Positions 49,945 to 57,941 of a DNA stretch of 64,000 bases are shown piece by piece; the stretch's first letter is position 1; each line of letters starts with the position of its first letter. The notes below the pieces were generated by a model. It worked only from the letters and a program-made list of their open reading frames with translations. It ran no database searches and was not told the DNA's origin. The stretch is from Candidatus Iainarchaeum sp. GTDB lineage: Archaea > Iainarchaeota > Iainarchaeia > Iainarchaeales > UBA10219. Where the stretch lies: assembly GCA_018304425.1 (NCBI GenBank), contig JAGVWE010000002.1, positions 1-64,000 of the forward strand. The letters are read 5' to 3'. The translations under genes were made by a program, and so were the position numbers.

Positions 49945-50502
49945 TCATCCCTTGATGAGTGAGAGTGCTTCGGCGCGCGTGGCCTGGTTTTTCTCGAAGA
50001 TGCCGCGCACCGCCGAGGTAATCGTCTTGGCGCCGGGTTTTTTGGCCCCGATCATTTCGAGGCAGAGGTGCCTTCCCTCCACGATGACGAGCGCGCCGCG
50101 GGGTTTCAGTTTTTTCATGAGGAGGTCGGCGAGTTCGGTGACGAGTTTTTCCTGGAGCGTGGGCTTCTTGGCGAGGGCGTCGACGGCTTTGGCGAGGGCG
50201 CTGAACCCGGCGACGCGGTCGTCTTTGGGGATGTATGCGATGCTGGCCTTGCCGAAGAAGGGCAGCAGGTGGTGTTCGCACACGCCGTACAAGGGGATGT
50301 CTTTGACCAACACCATTTCTTCGTGCCTGAGCTCGTGGGTGGTTTCCAGGAGTTTTTCGGGGTCGGCGTCGAGGCCGGAAAAGATTTCGGCGTACATGTC
50401 GGCCACGCGTTCCGGGGTCCTGGTCAGGCCGCTGCGTTTTGGGTCTTCGCCGATGGCTTCCAGCAGCAATTCAATGGCTTTCTTTACCCTGGCTTTGTCC
50501 AT
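49945..50502 (-). CDS. folE: GTP cyclohydrolase I
   Basis: 185 aa. VCEHHLLPFFGKASIAYIP carries the zinc Cys/His residues, with RLTRTPERVA-type start (GLTRTPERVADM) and the C-terminal VTSAVRGIF-like end (TITSAVRGIF). Full-length type I enzyme, the first step of the pterin branch and first gene of the operon. A CTTTTAAACC box lies about 27-35 bases before the ATG. Confidence 0.95.
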   Translation of the reverse strand: MDKARVKKAIELLLEAIGEDPKRSGLTRTPERVADMYAEIFSGLDADPEKLLETTHELRHEEMVLVKDIPLYGVCEHHLLPFFGKASIAYIPKDDRVAGFSALAKAVDALAKKPTLQEKLVTELADLLMKKLKPRGALVIVEGRHLCLEMIGAKKPGAKTITSAVRGIFEKNQATRAEALSLIKG

Positions 50503-50639
50503 TTCTTCCCCAATAGGATTGGCTGGGAAAGGGTTTAAAAGGCTGGCTTTACGGCATTGCCAGGGCTTTCCGCAACCTATTCCGCGCGCAACTCGATTTT
50601 TTTGTTGGCGCCGACCTTGAGTTTGAGGGTGTTTCCTTT

Positions 50640-50846
50640 CTGGAGGCCCAAGGCCTGCTGGTCTTCGATGTGCACGTGGCCCAACTCGCCGGGCGGTTGC
50701 TCGCCGAGCTCAAATACCAGGGCCAGGCCATTGGGGACGCCGATACCCTCATCGCCGCGCTCGCCTTGCGCCACAACCGAACGCTGGTGACGCGGAATGT
50801 CAAACACTTCCAGCGGGTGCCCAACCTAAAAGTAGTTGAATGGTAA
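50640..50846 (+). pseudogene. VapC C-terminal fragment
   Basis: This plus-strand frame encodes AIGDADTLIAALALRHNRTL followed by VTRNVKHFQRVPNLKVVEW and a stop, the C-terminal half of a PIN-domain VapC. The conserved Asp pair (GDADT) is kept but the N-terminal half with the first Asp and the Glu is absent, and no start codon lies in reach. No antitoxin gene remains. The piece sits between folE and a membrane-protein gene. It is too short to appear as a normal ORF. Confidence 0.7.
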
Positions 50847-50855
50847 CGCAGCCCC

Positions 50856-51857
50856 TCAGGCCGCGCGGGGGATGAACCAGAATGCGAACATGGCCAGCCA
50901 GAGGACGGTTGACATTGCGAGCAGGACGACCCCGAGGGCGCTGCCTGGCAAGCGCTTCCAGTCCTTTGCCCTGAGTTGGCTGGCCACGATCCAGCCACTG
51001 GCCAGGATGTCCAGCAGGGGAAACAGGAGGGGGCCAATGACGACGAAGGGCGCGAAGAGGGCGACGAGGGCCTCGGTCTTGAGGAACAGGAAAACCGTCC
51101 AGGGCAGGAAGGGCAGTGCGACCAGGAACAAGACTGCTTTGCTTTTGATGGTCACGGCTTCCCTGCTTTTCAGGAGGCCGAACTTGTACAAGCCGTAGAA
51201 GGCCGCGGAAGCGAGGGCGATGCCGGCCAGGTAAAATACGATGAGGCCCAAGGGGAAGTCGAGGACTGGTTCTGGGGCGGATGGGGTGAGCGGCTGTGCT
51301 GGGGCCGGGGTGCCGGAGTTGTCGACCGGGGTGTCGGAATATTCGGCGCCGGAATACCAGGTGGTGCGCTTGGCTGGAGGCGGGGCGCCGAAGTCGCGTT
51401 CCGTGAGGGCCACGAGGCAGCAGGTCGCTGGCTGGCTTGCGCAGTCGCAGTCGGCTGCCCACGCGCCTGCAACGTCCAAGAGTTTGGTTCCTTGGTCGCA
51501 GACGACTGAAAGGTTTTCGTCGCGGAACCCGGTTCCAACGAAGCGAATGATTTGGCCTGGCGGGTCTTCGACGAAGTCCTTGTCGTCCTCGAAGTCGCCC
51601 AGTGAAATGCAGGCCTTTGCCTCTCCTTGGATGCCCTGCGCCCTTTCGATGTTGTCAAGGTCGAGGGGAATCCATTCCCCGAAGGAGGTCTGAAGGGTGG
51701 CGAACGTGCCCGGGTAGTCCAGCATGTTTCGGACCAGGATTTTGGCCGCGCTCTGGGGGTCAGGCGGACTAATGGTGGCGAACGCGGCCGGCACCACGAG
51801 CAGGGACAGGAACAGGAAAGCGAGAACGGGGACGGGAAAGCCCTTGGCCGGCTGCAT
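50856..51857 (-). CDS. secreted-domain membrane protein, unknown
   Basis: 333 aa. Signal peptide (8-27), then an exported domain of about 170 residues with paired Cys (CDCASQPATCCLVAL) that may form disulphides, a Pro/Ala-rich linker, and four membrane segments (about 205-225, 245-262, 270-290, 310-330). No family recognised. A CTTAAATATTAG box lies about 25 bases before ATG 51857, so the mRNA is leaderless. Confidence 0.7.
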   Translation of the reverse strand: MQPAKGFPVPVLAFLFLSLLVVPAAFATISPPDPQSAAKILVRNMLDYPGTFATLQTSFGEWIPLDLDNIERAQGIQGEAKACISLGDFEDDKDFVEDPPGQIIRFVGTGFRDENLSVVCDQGTKLLDVAGAWAADCDCASQPATCCLVALTERDFGAPPPAKRTTWYSGAEYSDTPVDNSGTPAPAQPLTPSAPEPVLDFPLGLIVFYLAGIALASAAFYGLYKFGLLKSREAVTIKSKAVLFLVALPFLPWTVFLFLKTEALVALFAPFVVIGPLLFPLLDILASGWIVASQLRAKDWKRLPGSALGVVLLAMSTVLWLAMFAFWFIPRAA

Positions 51858-51940
51858 GGGCCAAATTAGGGGTTAACTAATATTTAAGGCTGCGGGAGCA
51901 TTATTGCGGTTTTTAAAAAGAACTGCCTCTAGTGGGTTGC

Positions 51941-52561
51941 ATGGCGACCTTGGACCTGGTGCAGTCCCTGGCTTTGGCGAAGAAATACGGCGTGGCGCTC
52001 GCGCCCCACGTGCTCGTGAAGGAGGAAAGCGAAGCAGGCAAGGCCTGCCGGAAAATCGGGTTCCCCTTGGTGCTCAAGCTGGTTTCCTCGGAGGTTTCCC
52101 ACAAGACGGAAGTCAAGGGCGTGGTGTTGAATGTGGGGGACGAGGCAGCGGCGTTGAAGGAATTCCGGCGGATGAAAAAGCTGCCGGGCTTCAAAGGAGT
52201 GGTCGTGCAGCCCATGGTGAGGGGCCTTGAATTGATTGTGGGCGGGAAACGGGATGAACAGTTCGGCCCGACCGTGTTGTTTGGCTTGGGCGGGATTTTC
52301 GTGGAGGTGTTCAAGGACTTGAGCCTGCGGATTTGTCCCTTGACGCGGGCGGATGCCGAGGAAATGCTGGACGAAGTCAAGGCGGCCAAGCTGTTGAAGG
52401 GCTTCCGGGGCGCAAAACCCGTGAACCGGAAGCAGCTCGTTGACCTCATCCTGCACGCCGGCAGGCTCATGGAAAAAGAAGGCGTCCAGGAACTCGACTT
52501 GAACCCCGTCATCGCGAACGAGAAGAACGTGTGGGCGGTGGACGCGCGCGTAATTAAATGA
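51941..52561 (+). CDS. ADP-forming acyl-CoA synthetase beta subunit (ATP-grasp)
   Basis: 206 aa. GFPLVLKLVSSEVSHKTEVK and VVQPMVRGLELIVGGKRDEQ, then FGLGGIFVEV and ELDLNPVIA, match the beta subunit of archaeal ADP-forming acetyl-CoA synthetase. It makes ATP from acetyl-CoA. The alpha subunit with the CoA-binding and phospho-His domain is not adjacent, so it must be elsewhere or lost. ATG 51941 lies about 27 bases after a TTTTTAAAAAG box. Confidence 0.9.
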   Translation: MATLDLVQSLALAKKYGVALAPHVLVKEESEAGKACRKIGFPLVLKLVSSEVSHKTEVKGVVLNVGDEAAALKEFRRMKKLPGFKGVVVQPMVRGLELIVGGKRDEQFGPTVLFGLGGIFVEVFKDLSLRICPLTRADAEEMLDEVKAAKLLKGFRGAKPVNRKQLVDLILHAGRLMEKEGVQELDLNPVIANEKNVWAVDARVIK

Positions 52562-52579
52562 CGACCGGCCGGGTAACCG

Positions 52580-53455
52580 TCATTCGGCGGGCTCGGCGGG
52601 TTCTTCGGGTCTTGAAAGGCGCGCCATTTTTTCTTTGAGTGCTTTGGCCAGGTCCTTGTTTTGGTAAATGGTTACATCGAAATCGTAGGGGGCCTGGTAC
52701 TGGTTTTGGGCGTAGACGCGGAGCAGGTCTTGGAGGCTGGAAACCTGGCTGTAGAGGTGTTCCATGGCTTTCATGGTTTCGGGGCTTTTCCGGATTTCGA
52801 TGATGGAATTTCCTTGGACGATGAAGTCGTTTTCGAGGCCGTGGTCCACGCCGATGGAGACCGTTCGGCTGCCGGCCAGGCGGTAGAAGTGTGCGATGAG
52901 GGAGTCAAAGGAACTGGTTTTGCGGATGACGGCGCTGGCTTCGCCGACGCTGGCGACCATGTTTTTGAGCAGGGCGAAATCACGGAAAGCGAATTCCAGG
53001 GGCCAGAAAGCGTGGTCAAAGAAGCCGATGACGGCGGGTTTTTCTTTTCCTGCCAGGGTTTTGCGGCGCAGCAGGTCGACGAGGGAAGTGCACAGATGGC
53101 TGTAGTTGGTGAACTTGAAGTTGAGTGTCCCGGTGAAGCCCGGCACGATTTTGAGGGTGGAGCCGTTGCCGGAATAGGTTTGCTCGAGTTTGGAGCCGAA
53201 TTGCTTGACGTGCTGGATCCAGTGGCGGTTGAGGCGGTAGTCGTGACCCAGTCGTTCGAGGACGTGCTCGGTTTCGAGTTGGTTGAGGGTCTTGTGCACG
53301 GCCTGGTAGCTCACGTGGAAGAGTTTCCGGGAACGGATTTCAAAGTAGAGGCCTTTGGCGGTGAGCGGCCAGTTTTCGGCGAGGATGTTGATGATGGCTT
53401 CCTTGGTGGAAGATTCCCTTTCCCTGAGCAAACTGATGGCCCCATCCACAATCAT
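52580..53455 (-). CDS. winged-helix regulator, unknown ligand
   Basis: 291 aa from ATG 53455. N-terminal winged helix (ESSTKEAIINILAENWPLTA, then HVSYQAVHKTLNQLETEHVL); the remaining 200 residues are a mixed alpha/beta domain found in some archaeal transcription regulators and have no clear enzymatic motif. A GTG at 53497 would add 14 residues. It is convergent to the CoA-ligase beta-subunit gene, 18 bases apart. Confidence 0.7.
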   Translation of the reverse strand: MIVDGAISLLRERESSTKEAIINILAENWPLTAKGLYFEIRSRKLFHVSYQAVHKTLNQLETEHVLERLGHDYRLNRHWIQHVKQFGSKLEQTYSGNGSTLKIVPGFTGTLNFKFTNYSHLCTSLVDLLRRKTLAGKEKPAVIGFFDHAFWPLEFAFRDFALLKNMVASVGEASAVIRKTSSFDSLIAHFYRLAGSRTVSIGVDHGLENDFIVQGNSIIEIRKSPETMKAMEHLYSQVSSLQDLLRVYAQNQYQAPYDFDVTIYQNKDLAKALKEKMARLSRPEEPAEPAE

Positions 53456-53691
53456 GCTTTGACCTCGAAAGTCTCGCACATTGGGCTGGTTTATCACGAA
53501 CCCTTATCAGGGTCAGAATTCGGCAGGCGAAAACGGGTTGGCGCTGGCAAGAGCCAAAAACGCGCGTCTATATTGGGGGGGCCACGATTAATATACTTAC
53601 CTCCCACGATTTATGGATTAAGTTAAATAATAGCAAAAATAACTGGAAAAAACGATGGTTTTTTAAGATAAATGTAGATATTATCCATCTT

Positions 53692-54156
53692 ATGTCTAAA
53701 CCCTTGGATGAGGTGGACAAGCTAATCCTCAACCAATTGCTGACGGAAGCCAAAATACCCAATTACAAGGATTTGGGCAAAAAAATGGGCCTTGCGCCCC
53801 AAACCATTCACAACCGCCTCCAAAAACTACAGAAAACCGGTTATATTTTGGGCTTTATCCCACTTCTCGACTTAAAGAAACTAGGCTATGCCCTCACGGC
53901 CCTGGTCCAGGTATCGGCTGCAAAAGGCGACGTCGACACCCTGGCCCGAAAATACTCCAACCACAAGAACGTGGTGGGCATCTACGACATCCTCGGCCAA
54001 TACGACATGCTGCTCATCACCAAATTCCGTTCCCTGGAAGACCTCGACTTTTTCATCAAGGAATTCCAGGGCAAAAACCCCCAGGTGCGCAGCACCCACA
54101 CCATCAGCGTGCTCAACGTGCAAAAGGACACGGTTACCCCGTGCCCCCTCGAATGA
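53692..54156 (+). CDS. Lrp/AsnC-family transcriptional regulator
   Basis: 154 aa. N-terminal helix-turn-helix (LDEVDKLILNQLLTEAKIPN; KKMGLAPQTIHNRLQKLQKT) and a C-terminal RAM/ACT-like ligand domain (ALVQVSAAKGDVDTLARKYS; VRSTHTISVLNVQK). Family members sense amino acids. ATG 53692 follows a TTTTTTAAGATAA box by about 25-30 bases. A 20-bp palindrome lies just after the gene. Confidence 0.92.
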   Translation: MSKPLDEVDKLILNQLLTEAKIPNYKDLGKKMGLAPQTIHNRLQKLQKTGYILGFIPLLDLKKLGYALTALVQVSAAKGDVDTLARKYSNHKNVVGIYDILGQYDMLLITKFRSLEDLDFFIKEFQGKNPQVRSTHTISVLNVQKDTVTPCPLE

Positions 54157-54173
54157 AATGGAGCAGCCAAGGA

Positions 54174-54193
54174 AATCAACCAATTGGTTGATT
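54174..54193. promoter_or_regulatory. 20-bp perfect palindrome after the Lrp gene
   Basis: AATCAACCAATTGGTTGATT is its own reverse complement. Its place 17 bases after the Lrp stop and 160 before the next gene could be an Lrp-family binding site for that gene. A terminator is less likely because the stem has no T-run. Confidence 0.5.
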
Positions 54194-54247
54194 GTCGTTA
54201 AACCGCAACCATATTAATGGCTTGAACAGAAGGCTATGGGCAATAAG

Positions 54248-54317
54248 GTCCAGCTGGAAGCTGGACTGGTGAGCCAGCCCGGCGTGCCCTTCCCGCTTCG
54301 CGCGGGGAGGCGCACGC
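54248..54317 (+). other. two strong hairpins before the small HTH gene
   Basis: GTCCAGCT (54248-54255) pairs with AGCTGGAC (54259-54266), and a longer stem GCGTGC...CCCGC with GCGGG...GCACGC (54282-54317) is closed by a TTCG loop. No ORF covers them. A structured leader or small RNA is possible. Confidence 0.4.
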
Positions 54318-54355
54318 TGTAAAACTAGTTCTCCCAATACCTGGAAGGTGAGTGT

Positions 54356-54679
54356 ATGCGAATAGAGGCCAAACTATGGGAGCACACGCTTTACAAACTC
54401 GTGCTTGCGGGAACCCTTCACCTGAACGAGGCGAGGATCCTGAAATGCCTCTGGGAACACGGCAAACTGGATTTGTGGCAGGCCAGCCAGTTCACGGGCC
54501 TGGAAGCCATCGAAACCGCGGAAGCCTGCAGGGGCCTGCACGAAAAAGGAGTCATCCGCGTGACCCCGGAAGGCTATGAAGTCGAAGCAATGGAAGCCGT
54601 GCTGGACCGGCTCATCGAGCAAACTAGTCCGGACAAGCGCGGCATCCTGCAAATAGAGGTGCAGGCCACAGCGAATTAA
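54356..54679 (+). CDS. hypothetical winged-helix protein
   Basis: 107 aa. ARILKCLWEHGKLDLWQASQ followed by ETAEACRGLHEKGVIRVTPE gives a winged-helix pattern; the C-terminus is short and charged. Probably DNA-binding but no family found. ATG 54356 with GGTGA just upstream. Confidence 0.6.
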   Translation: MRIEAKLWEHTLYKLVLAGTLHLNEARILKCLWEHGKLDLWQASQFTGLEAIETAEACRGLHEKGVIRVTPEGYEVEAMEAVLDRLIEQTSPDKRGILQIEVQATAN

Positions 54680-54737
54680 GTGCCTGAAAAGCAGCGGCGC
54701 AAAAAAAAGAAAAAAAGGCGGCGGCCAACGGCCGCCC

Positions 54738-55010
54738 CTACTTGAACGTGTCCGCGTTGATGCCCGTGTCGTCGAACTCCGCTGAGTCAAGATCCGCCAG
54801 CAAGGCGTCCACTTCCTTCAGCGAATCATCCACTGCCTGGACGTCGGCCTCCATGGCCTCTACCACAGGAGCCTCGGGTGGGGTGACGGCGGACGGCATT
54901 TCCGCTGACGGGGTTTGCACGACGGGTTGCGCTGGCGGAGCCGCTTTCTGGGCGGTGCAGCCAAGCAACAACAACAGGGAAAGAACCGCGACCACAGAAA
55001 AGGCCTTCAT
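54738..55010 (-). CDS. small lipoprotein
   Basis: 90 aa. Signal with lipobox LLLLLGC at the N-terminus, then a Pro/Ala-rich linker and an acidic C-terminal helix (EADVQAVDDSLKEVDALLAD). Its ATG overlaps the stop of the upstream helical-repeat gene by four bases, so both are probably made together. Likely exported and lipid-anchored; no enzymatic motif. Confidence 0.8.
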   Translation of the reverse strand: MKAFSVVAVLSLLLLLGCTAQKAAPPAQPVVQTPSAEMPSAVTPPEAPVVEAMEADVQAVDDSLKEVDALLADLDSAEFDDTGINADTFK

Positions 55011-56287
55011 GCGGATTCCTCCCCAGCCGCTTCAGCTTCCACCTGGGCGTCAGCATCTGCCTCAGCTTCCGCTTCGGCTTCAACCTCGGCTTCAACCTCG
55101 GCTTCAACCTCGGCTTCCTCCTCGACTTCAACCTCGTGTTCCGGGGTTTCGACTTCCACCTCGGACTCGGTTGAAGCGCTCAGGTCGGCCGAGACATCGA
55201 TGTCTGACTTCGCCTTGCCTGCCTGCAAGGCCTTTATCTCGCGGACGATGCTTTTCACAGCCTTAAAAGCGGCTTTCAGCTTATGCTGCGCGTCCTTGAG
55301 CAGCCGCTTGCCCTCCTGGAAAACCGCTTTCGCGTCCTCCTTGGACTCGGCGGCCTTCCACTTGGCCTCCAGCTGCACCTTCAACTCGGCAACGGCCTTG
55401 AATTCGGCGTCGAGCCGGACCAAAGCCGCTTCGAGCTTGGTCGTGTCCTTGCCGCTGGCTTTCAGCTTTTCAACCAGGACTCCAAGCCGCTCGTGGAACC
55501 CCTTCGCGTGCCGCAACACCGCTTCCAAGCGGTTGTTCAAGGCCCTGGCGAGGTGGAGTTGCCAGCGCTTCAAGGAAGCCTTGGCCGTTGAATCAACGGT
55601 TCCCGCGACCTCGACCAGCTGCGCCTCGGAAATCTCCCCGCCGGCGCTTAACGTGGCCTCGGCTTCCGCCATGGCCCCGGCTTCAGCCGCAGAACCGGCC
55701 TCGGCTTCCGCGCCTTCCTCAATGGCTGCCTGCCGCCGCTCCTTCCAGGCCCGGATTTTCGCGAGCAAGGCGGCCTTCGCCTCGGCCTTCACCCCGGCCT
55801 TCTCCTCGGCAGTCAGTTCCTTCCACTTGCCCCGCACTTCCCTGAGGCGCGCGGCAAGTCTGAGGTTCTTTTCCACGAACTCCTTTCGGCGTTCCTGGAA
55901 CTTTTCCACGCGCGCCTTCACTTTTTCGGCGCGTTCCAGCACGCGTTCCCGGACGTCCTCGGCCCGGTCACGCACGTCCTCGCGCTTGTCCAAGACGTCC
56001 TCGACCTTGTCGCGCACGCCGCCCTGCACGCGCGCGTCCAGGATGTCCTCCGCCTTGTCCCGGACGTCTTCACGCCGATCCCGGACATCTTCCCTTTTGT
56101 CCAGCCGGTTCTCCCGCTTGTCCAAGAGGTCTTCGCGGACGTCTGCCTTGATGCGGGCCTTCACGCTCACACCGGCCTTGGCCCTGACCCCAGCACCGGA
56201 GTCAGAAGACCCTTCCGCGAACACCAGGGGCAAAACGGATGCCAGCAAGAGCAGGGAAAAAAACACTGCTCCCATTTTTTGCTTCAT
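55007..56287 (-). CDS. exported helical-repeat protein with acidic tail
   Basis: 426 aa. Signal peptide 1-24, then about 80 residues of near-repeats such as DKREDVRDRREDVRDKAEDI that form a long charged helix with a seven- or eleven-residue period, further helical regions, and a C-terminal tail of alternating Glu/Ala/Val (EVEAEVEAEVEAEAEAEA). A strong GGAGGT lies six bases before ATG 56287. Probably a cell-envelope or periplasm-like structural protein co-transcribed with the lipoprotein. The tail is low complexity and may vary in length. Confidence 0.8.
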   Translation of the reverse strand: MKQKMGAVFFSLLLLASVLPLVFAEGSSDSGAGVRAKAGVSVKARIKADVREDLLDKRENRLDKREDVRDRREDVRDKAEDILDARVQGGVRDKVEDVLDKREDVRDRAEDVRERVLERAEKVKARVEKFQERRKEFVEKNLRLAARLREVRGKWKELTAEEKAGVKAEAKAALLAKIRAWKERRQAAIEEGAEAEAGSAAEAGAMAEAEATLSAGGEISEAQLVEVAGTVDSTAKASLKRWQLHLARALNNRLEAVLRHAKGFHERLGVLVEKLKASGKDTTKLEAALVRLDAEFKAVAELKVQLEAKWKAAESKEDAKAVFQEGKRLLKDAQHKLKAAFKAVKSIVREIKALQAGKAKSDIDVSADLSASTESEVEVETPEHEVEVEEEAEVEAEVEAEVEAEAEAEADADAQVEAEAAGEESA

Positions 56288-56339
56288 GGCTTTACCTCCT
56301 CCCTTTGATTGAAGTACTTGAAAGACGAACCAAAAATAC

Positions 56340-56522
56340 TTAAACGAATCCTCCCCGGCCCCGCCGGCCCCAATGACTCCGAAAGGACTTCCGGTGGTTG
56401 GAGACGTGGGCAACGACCTCCACTGGACGGTCGCTCACCCAAAGCCCGCCACACGCCTCCACGAATTCAAACGGGTTTTCTTTCACGGGATTCACTTCCA
56501 TTCCTTTTTTCCTGGACTCCAT
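56340..56522 (-). CDS. small hypothetical protein
   Basis: 60 aa from ATG 56522 (MESRKKGMEVNPVKENPFEF, then VEACGGLWVSDRPVEVVAHV). A CTTTTATTAAGG box lies about 20-25 bases upstream on this strand. Codon usage is like the neighbours. Without homologues I cannot tell it from a chance ORF, but the promoter supports it. Confidence 0.45.
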   Translation of the reverse strand: MESRKKGMEVNPVKENPFEFVEACGGLWVSDRPVEVVAHVSNHRKSFRSHWGRRGRGGFV

Positions 56523-56548
56523 GATGCTGCCCATGCCTTAATAAAAGA

Positions 56549-56579
56549 GGAAACCGGCGGGGTTCAGGCAACGGTTTCC
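56549..56579. other. inverted repeat in the 56.5-56.75 kb gap
   Basis: GGAAACCG (56549-56556) and CGGTTTCC (56572-56579) could form a hairpin with a 15-base loop. The rest of the gap to 56750 holds only box-A-like elements (TTTAAATG near 56606; GGTTAAAAGC near 56721) for the next gene. Confidence 0.35.
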
Positions 56580-56750
56580 CTGCACGATTGTCGCCGAGGT
56601 AGTTTAAATGCATGCTTTCCAGGCCGGGACCCGGCCACGACATTTAATCCTTTACGAAACTTTATGCGGGCCTCTCACGCGAAAAAAAGCTTTACCCTGC
56701 CTTGGAGGCCCAAAAGAAGGGTTAAAAGCATTTGGCCGCAAGAGGAATGC

Positions 56751-57590
56751 ATGCGGGGAGCAATCAGCGCAGGCACCCTGGCCCTGGTGTTCCTGCTGGC
56801 GGCAGAGGCTTCCGCGGCCACCATCCACGGCAACGTCTTCGAATGGCATTCCCTGGAACCCCTCAACAACGTGGTCATCGACGTCAACTCCACGCCCCCC
56901 CAACGCGTGGTGTCAAGGGACGGCGCCTACTCCTTTGAGTTGCCGCCGGGAACCTATTCCCTTCGCGCCGAATTCTATGAAAACGGGGAACTCAAGTACG
57001 TCTCGGAAGACCGCCTGCGCATCCAAGGCGAGGGCCGGTTCATCTACGACCTCATCCTGTTGCCGCCCCTGGAAGGCCTGGACGGAACGCTGGACGCAAC
57101 CGAGCTCGAGCCCACCCTGGAAGCCAATGACTTCGCCGCACCCCAGCCGGCCACTACCTGGACGCCCGAAAAATTCAGGGAATTCCTTTTCTGGGCCGTG
57201 CTCGCCATCCTGGTGCTGTCCGCCTTCGTCGAACAAGCCGCGCTCCTCAAGTTCCTGGCCGAAGAAAAAGAGAAATTCTTGCGGTGGCAACGCCAACGCG
57301 CCGAGTTAATCGAACAAGAACACGCTAAACCCGTGGTCTCCCCAGCGGAACGGCAAGCCATTGCCTCCGAGGCTGGCCAGTCACCGGCTTTGGACGCCTA
57401 TGCCCGGGAAGTCCTGGACACCCTCCGAAGGTGCGGCAACCGCTTGACGCAAAAAGAGCTGCGCGACAAACTGCCCAGCGTGAGCGAAGCCAAGATTTCC
57501 CTGATCGTATCGGAACTCGAGTCCATGGGCAGGGTCAAGAAAATCAAGCAAGGCAGGGGCAACATCGTGGTGCTGCGCGAAGGCAACTAG
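56751..57590 (+). CDS. membrane-anchored winged-helix protein
   Basis: 279 aa. Signal peptide 1-22; an exported carboxypeptidase-regulatory-like domain (TIHGNVFEWHSLEPLNNVVI; GAYSFELPPGTYSLRAEF); a membrane segment at about 145-163 (FLFWAVLAILVLSAFVEQAA); then a coiled linker and a C-terminal winged helix (NRLTQKELRDKLPSVSEAKI; LVSELESMGRVKKIKQGRG). It would connect an outside sensor to DNA inside. ATG 56751 lies about 25-30 bases after GGTTAAAAGC. Confidence 0.8.
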   Translation: MRGAISAGTLALVFLLAAEASAATIHGNVFEWHSLEPLNNVVIDVNSTPPQRVVSRDGAYSFELPPGTYSLRAEFYENGELKYVSEDRLRIQGEGRFIYDLILLPPLEGLDGTLDATELEPTLEANDFAAPQPATTWTPEKFREFLFWAVLAILVLSAFVEQAALLKFLAEEKEKFLRWQRQRAELIEQEHAKPVVSPAERQAIASEAGQSPALDAYAREVLDTLRRCGNRLTQKELRDKLPSVSEAKISLIVSELESMGRVKKIKQGRGNIVVLREGN

Positions 57591-57895
57591 GCCTTTGGCC
57601 GCCAAAGCTCGGGATCCGAGCGGATGAAATACAGCGTGGCTGCCGCAAACACCAGCACGGCCACGATGCTCAACGTGAACGACGAGAACAGCGGGTCCAA
57701 CAACCCCGGCTTTTCAAGGGATGCCGCGGCCTGGCCTGGTGGCAGTGATTGATTCGCGTCAGCGGGCGGCGAAACCGCGAGCGCATTGGAGTCCACCGCA
57801 ACCGGTGCGGGCACGGCTTCCTCCCCACCCTCCTCCTGCGAGAAAAAACCCGGCAGCCACAAGACAAAAAACACGAGCAACGCCAGCCAACGCAT
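57587..57895 (-). CDS. small membrane protein
   Basis: 102 aa. Signal or membrane segment 2-18, a Pro/Ala-rich linker, and a second membrane segment near the C-terminus (FTLSIVAVLVFAAATLYFIR). No family. ATG 57895 chosen because the hydrophobic start follows directly. It overlaps the end of the convergent membrane winged-helix gene by four bases. Confidence 0.6.
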   Translation of the reverse strand: MRWLALLVFFVLWLPGFFSQEEGGEEAVPAPVAVDSNALAVSPPADANQSLPPGQAAASLEKPGLLDPLFSSFTLSIVAVLVFAAATLYFIRSDPELWRPKA

Positions 57896-57941
57896 GCAAG
57901 GAAATAGGCACAACGGAATTAATAAGGGTTTTCCTGGCCCT

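Noticed and set aside
50577-50807. minus-strand ORF ending in an AbrB-like pattern (LGLQKGNTLKLKV)
   Set aside because: It looks like an AbrB/MazE antitoxin tail, but it is antisense to the better-supported VapC fragment and has no proper N-terminal half.
54915-56312. 465-codon Ser/Ala-rich plus-strand ORF
   Set aside because: Exact antisense of the helical-repeat gene; its repeats are the mirror of that gene's low-complexity codons.
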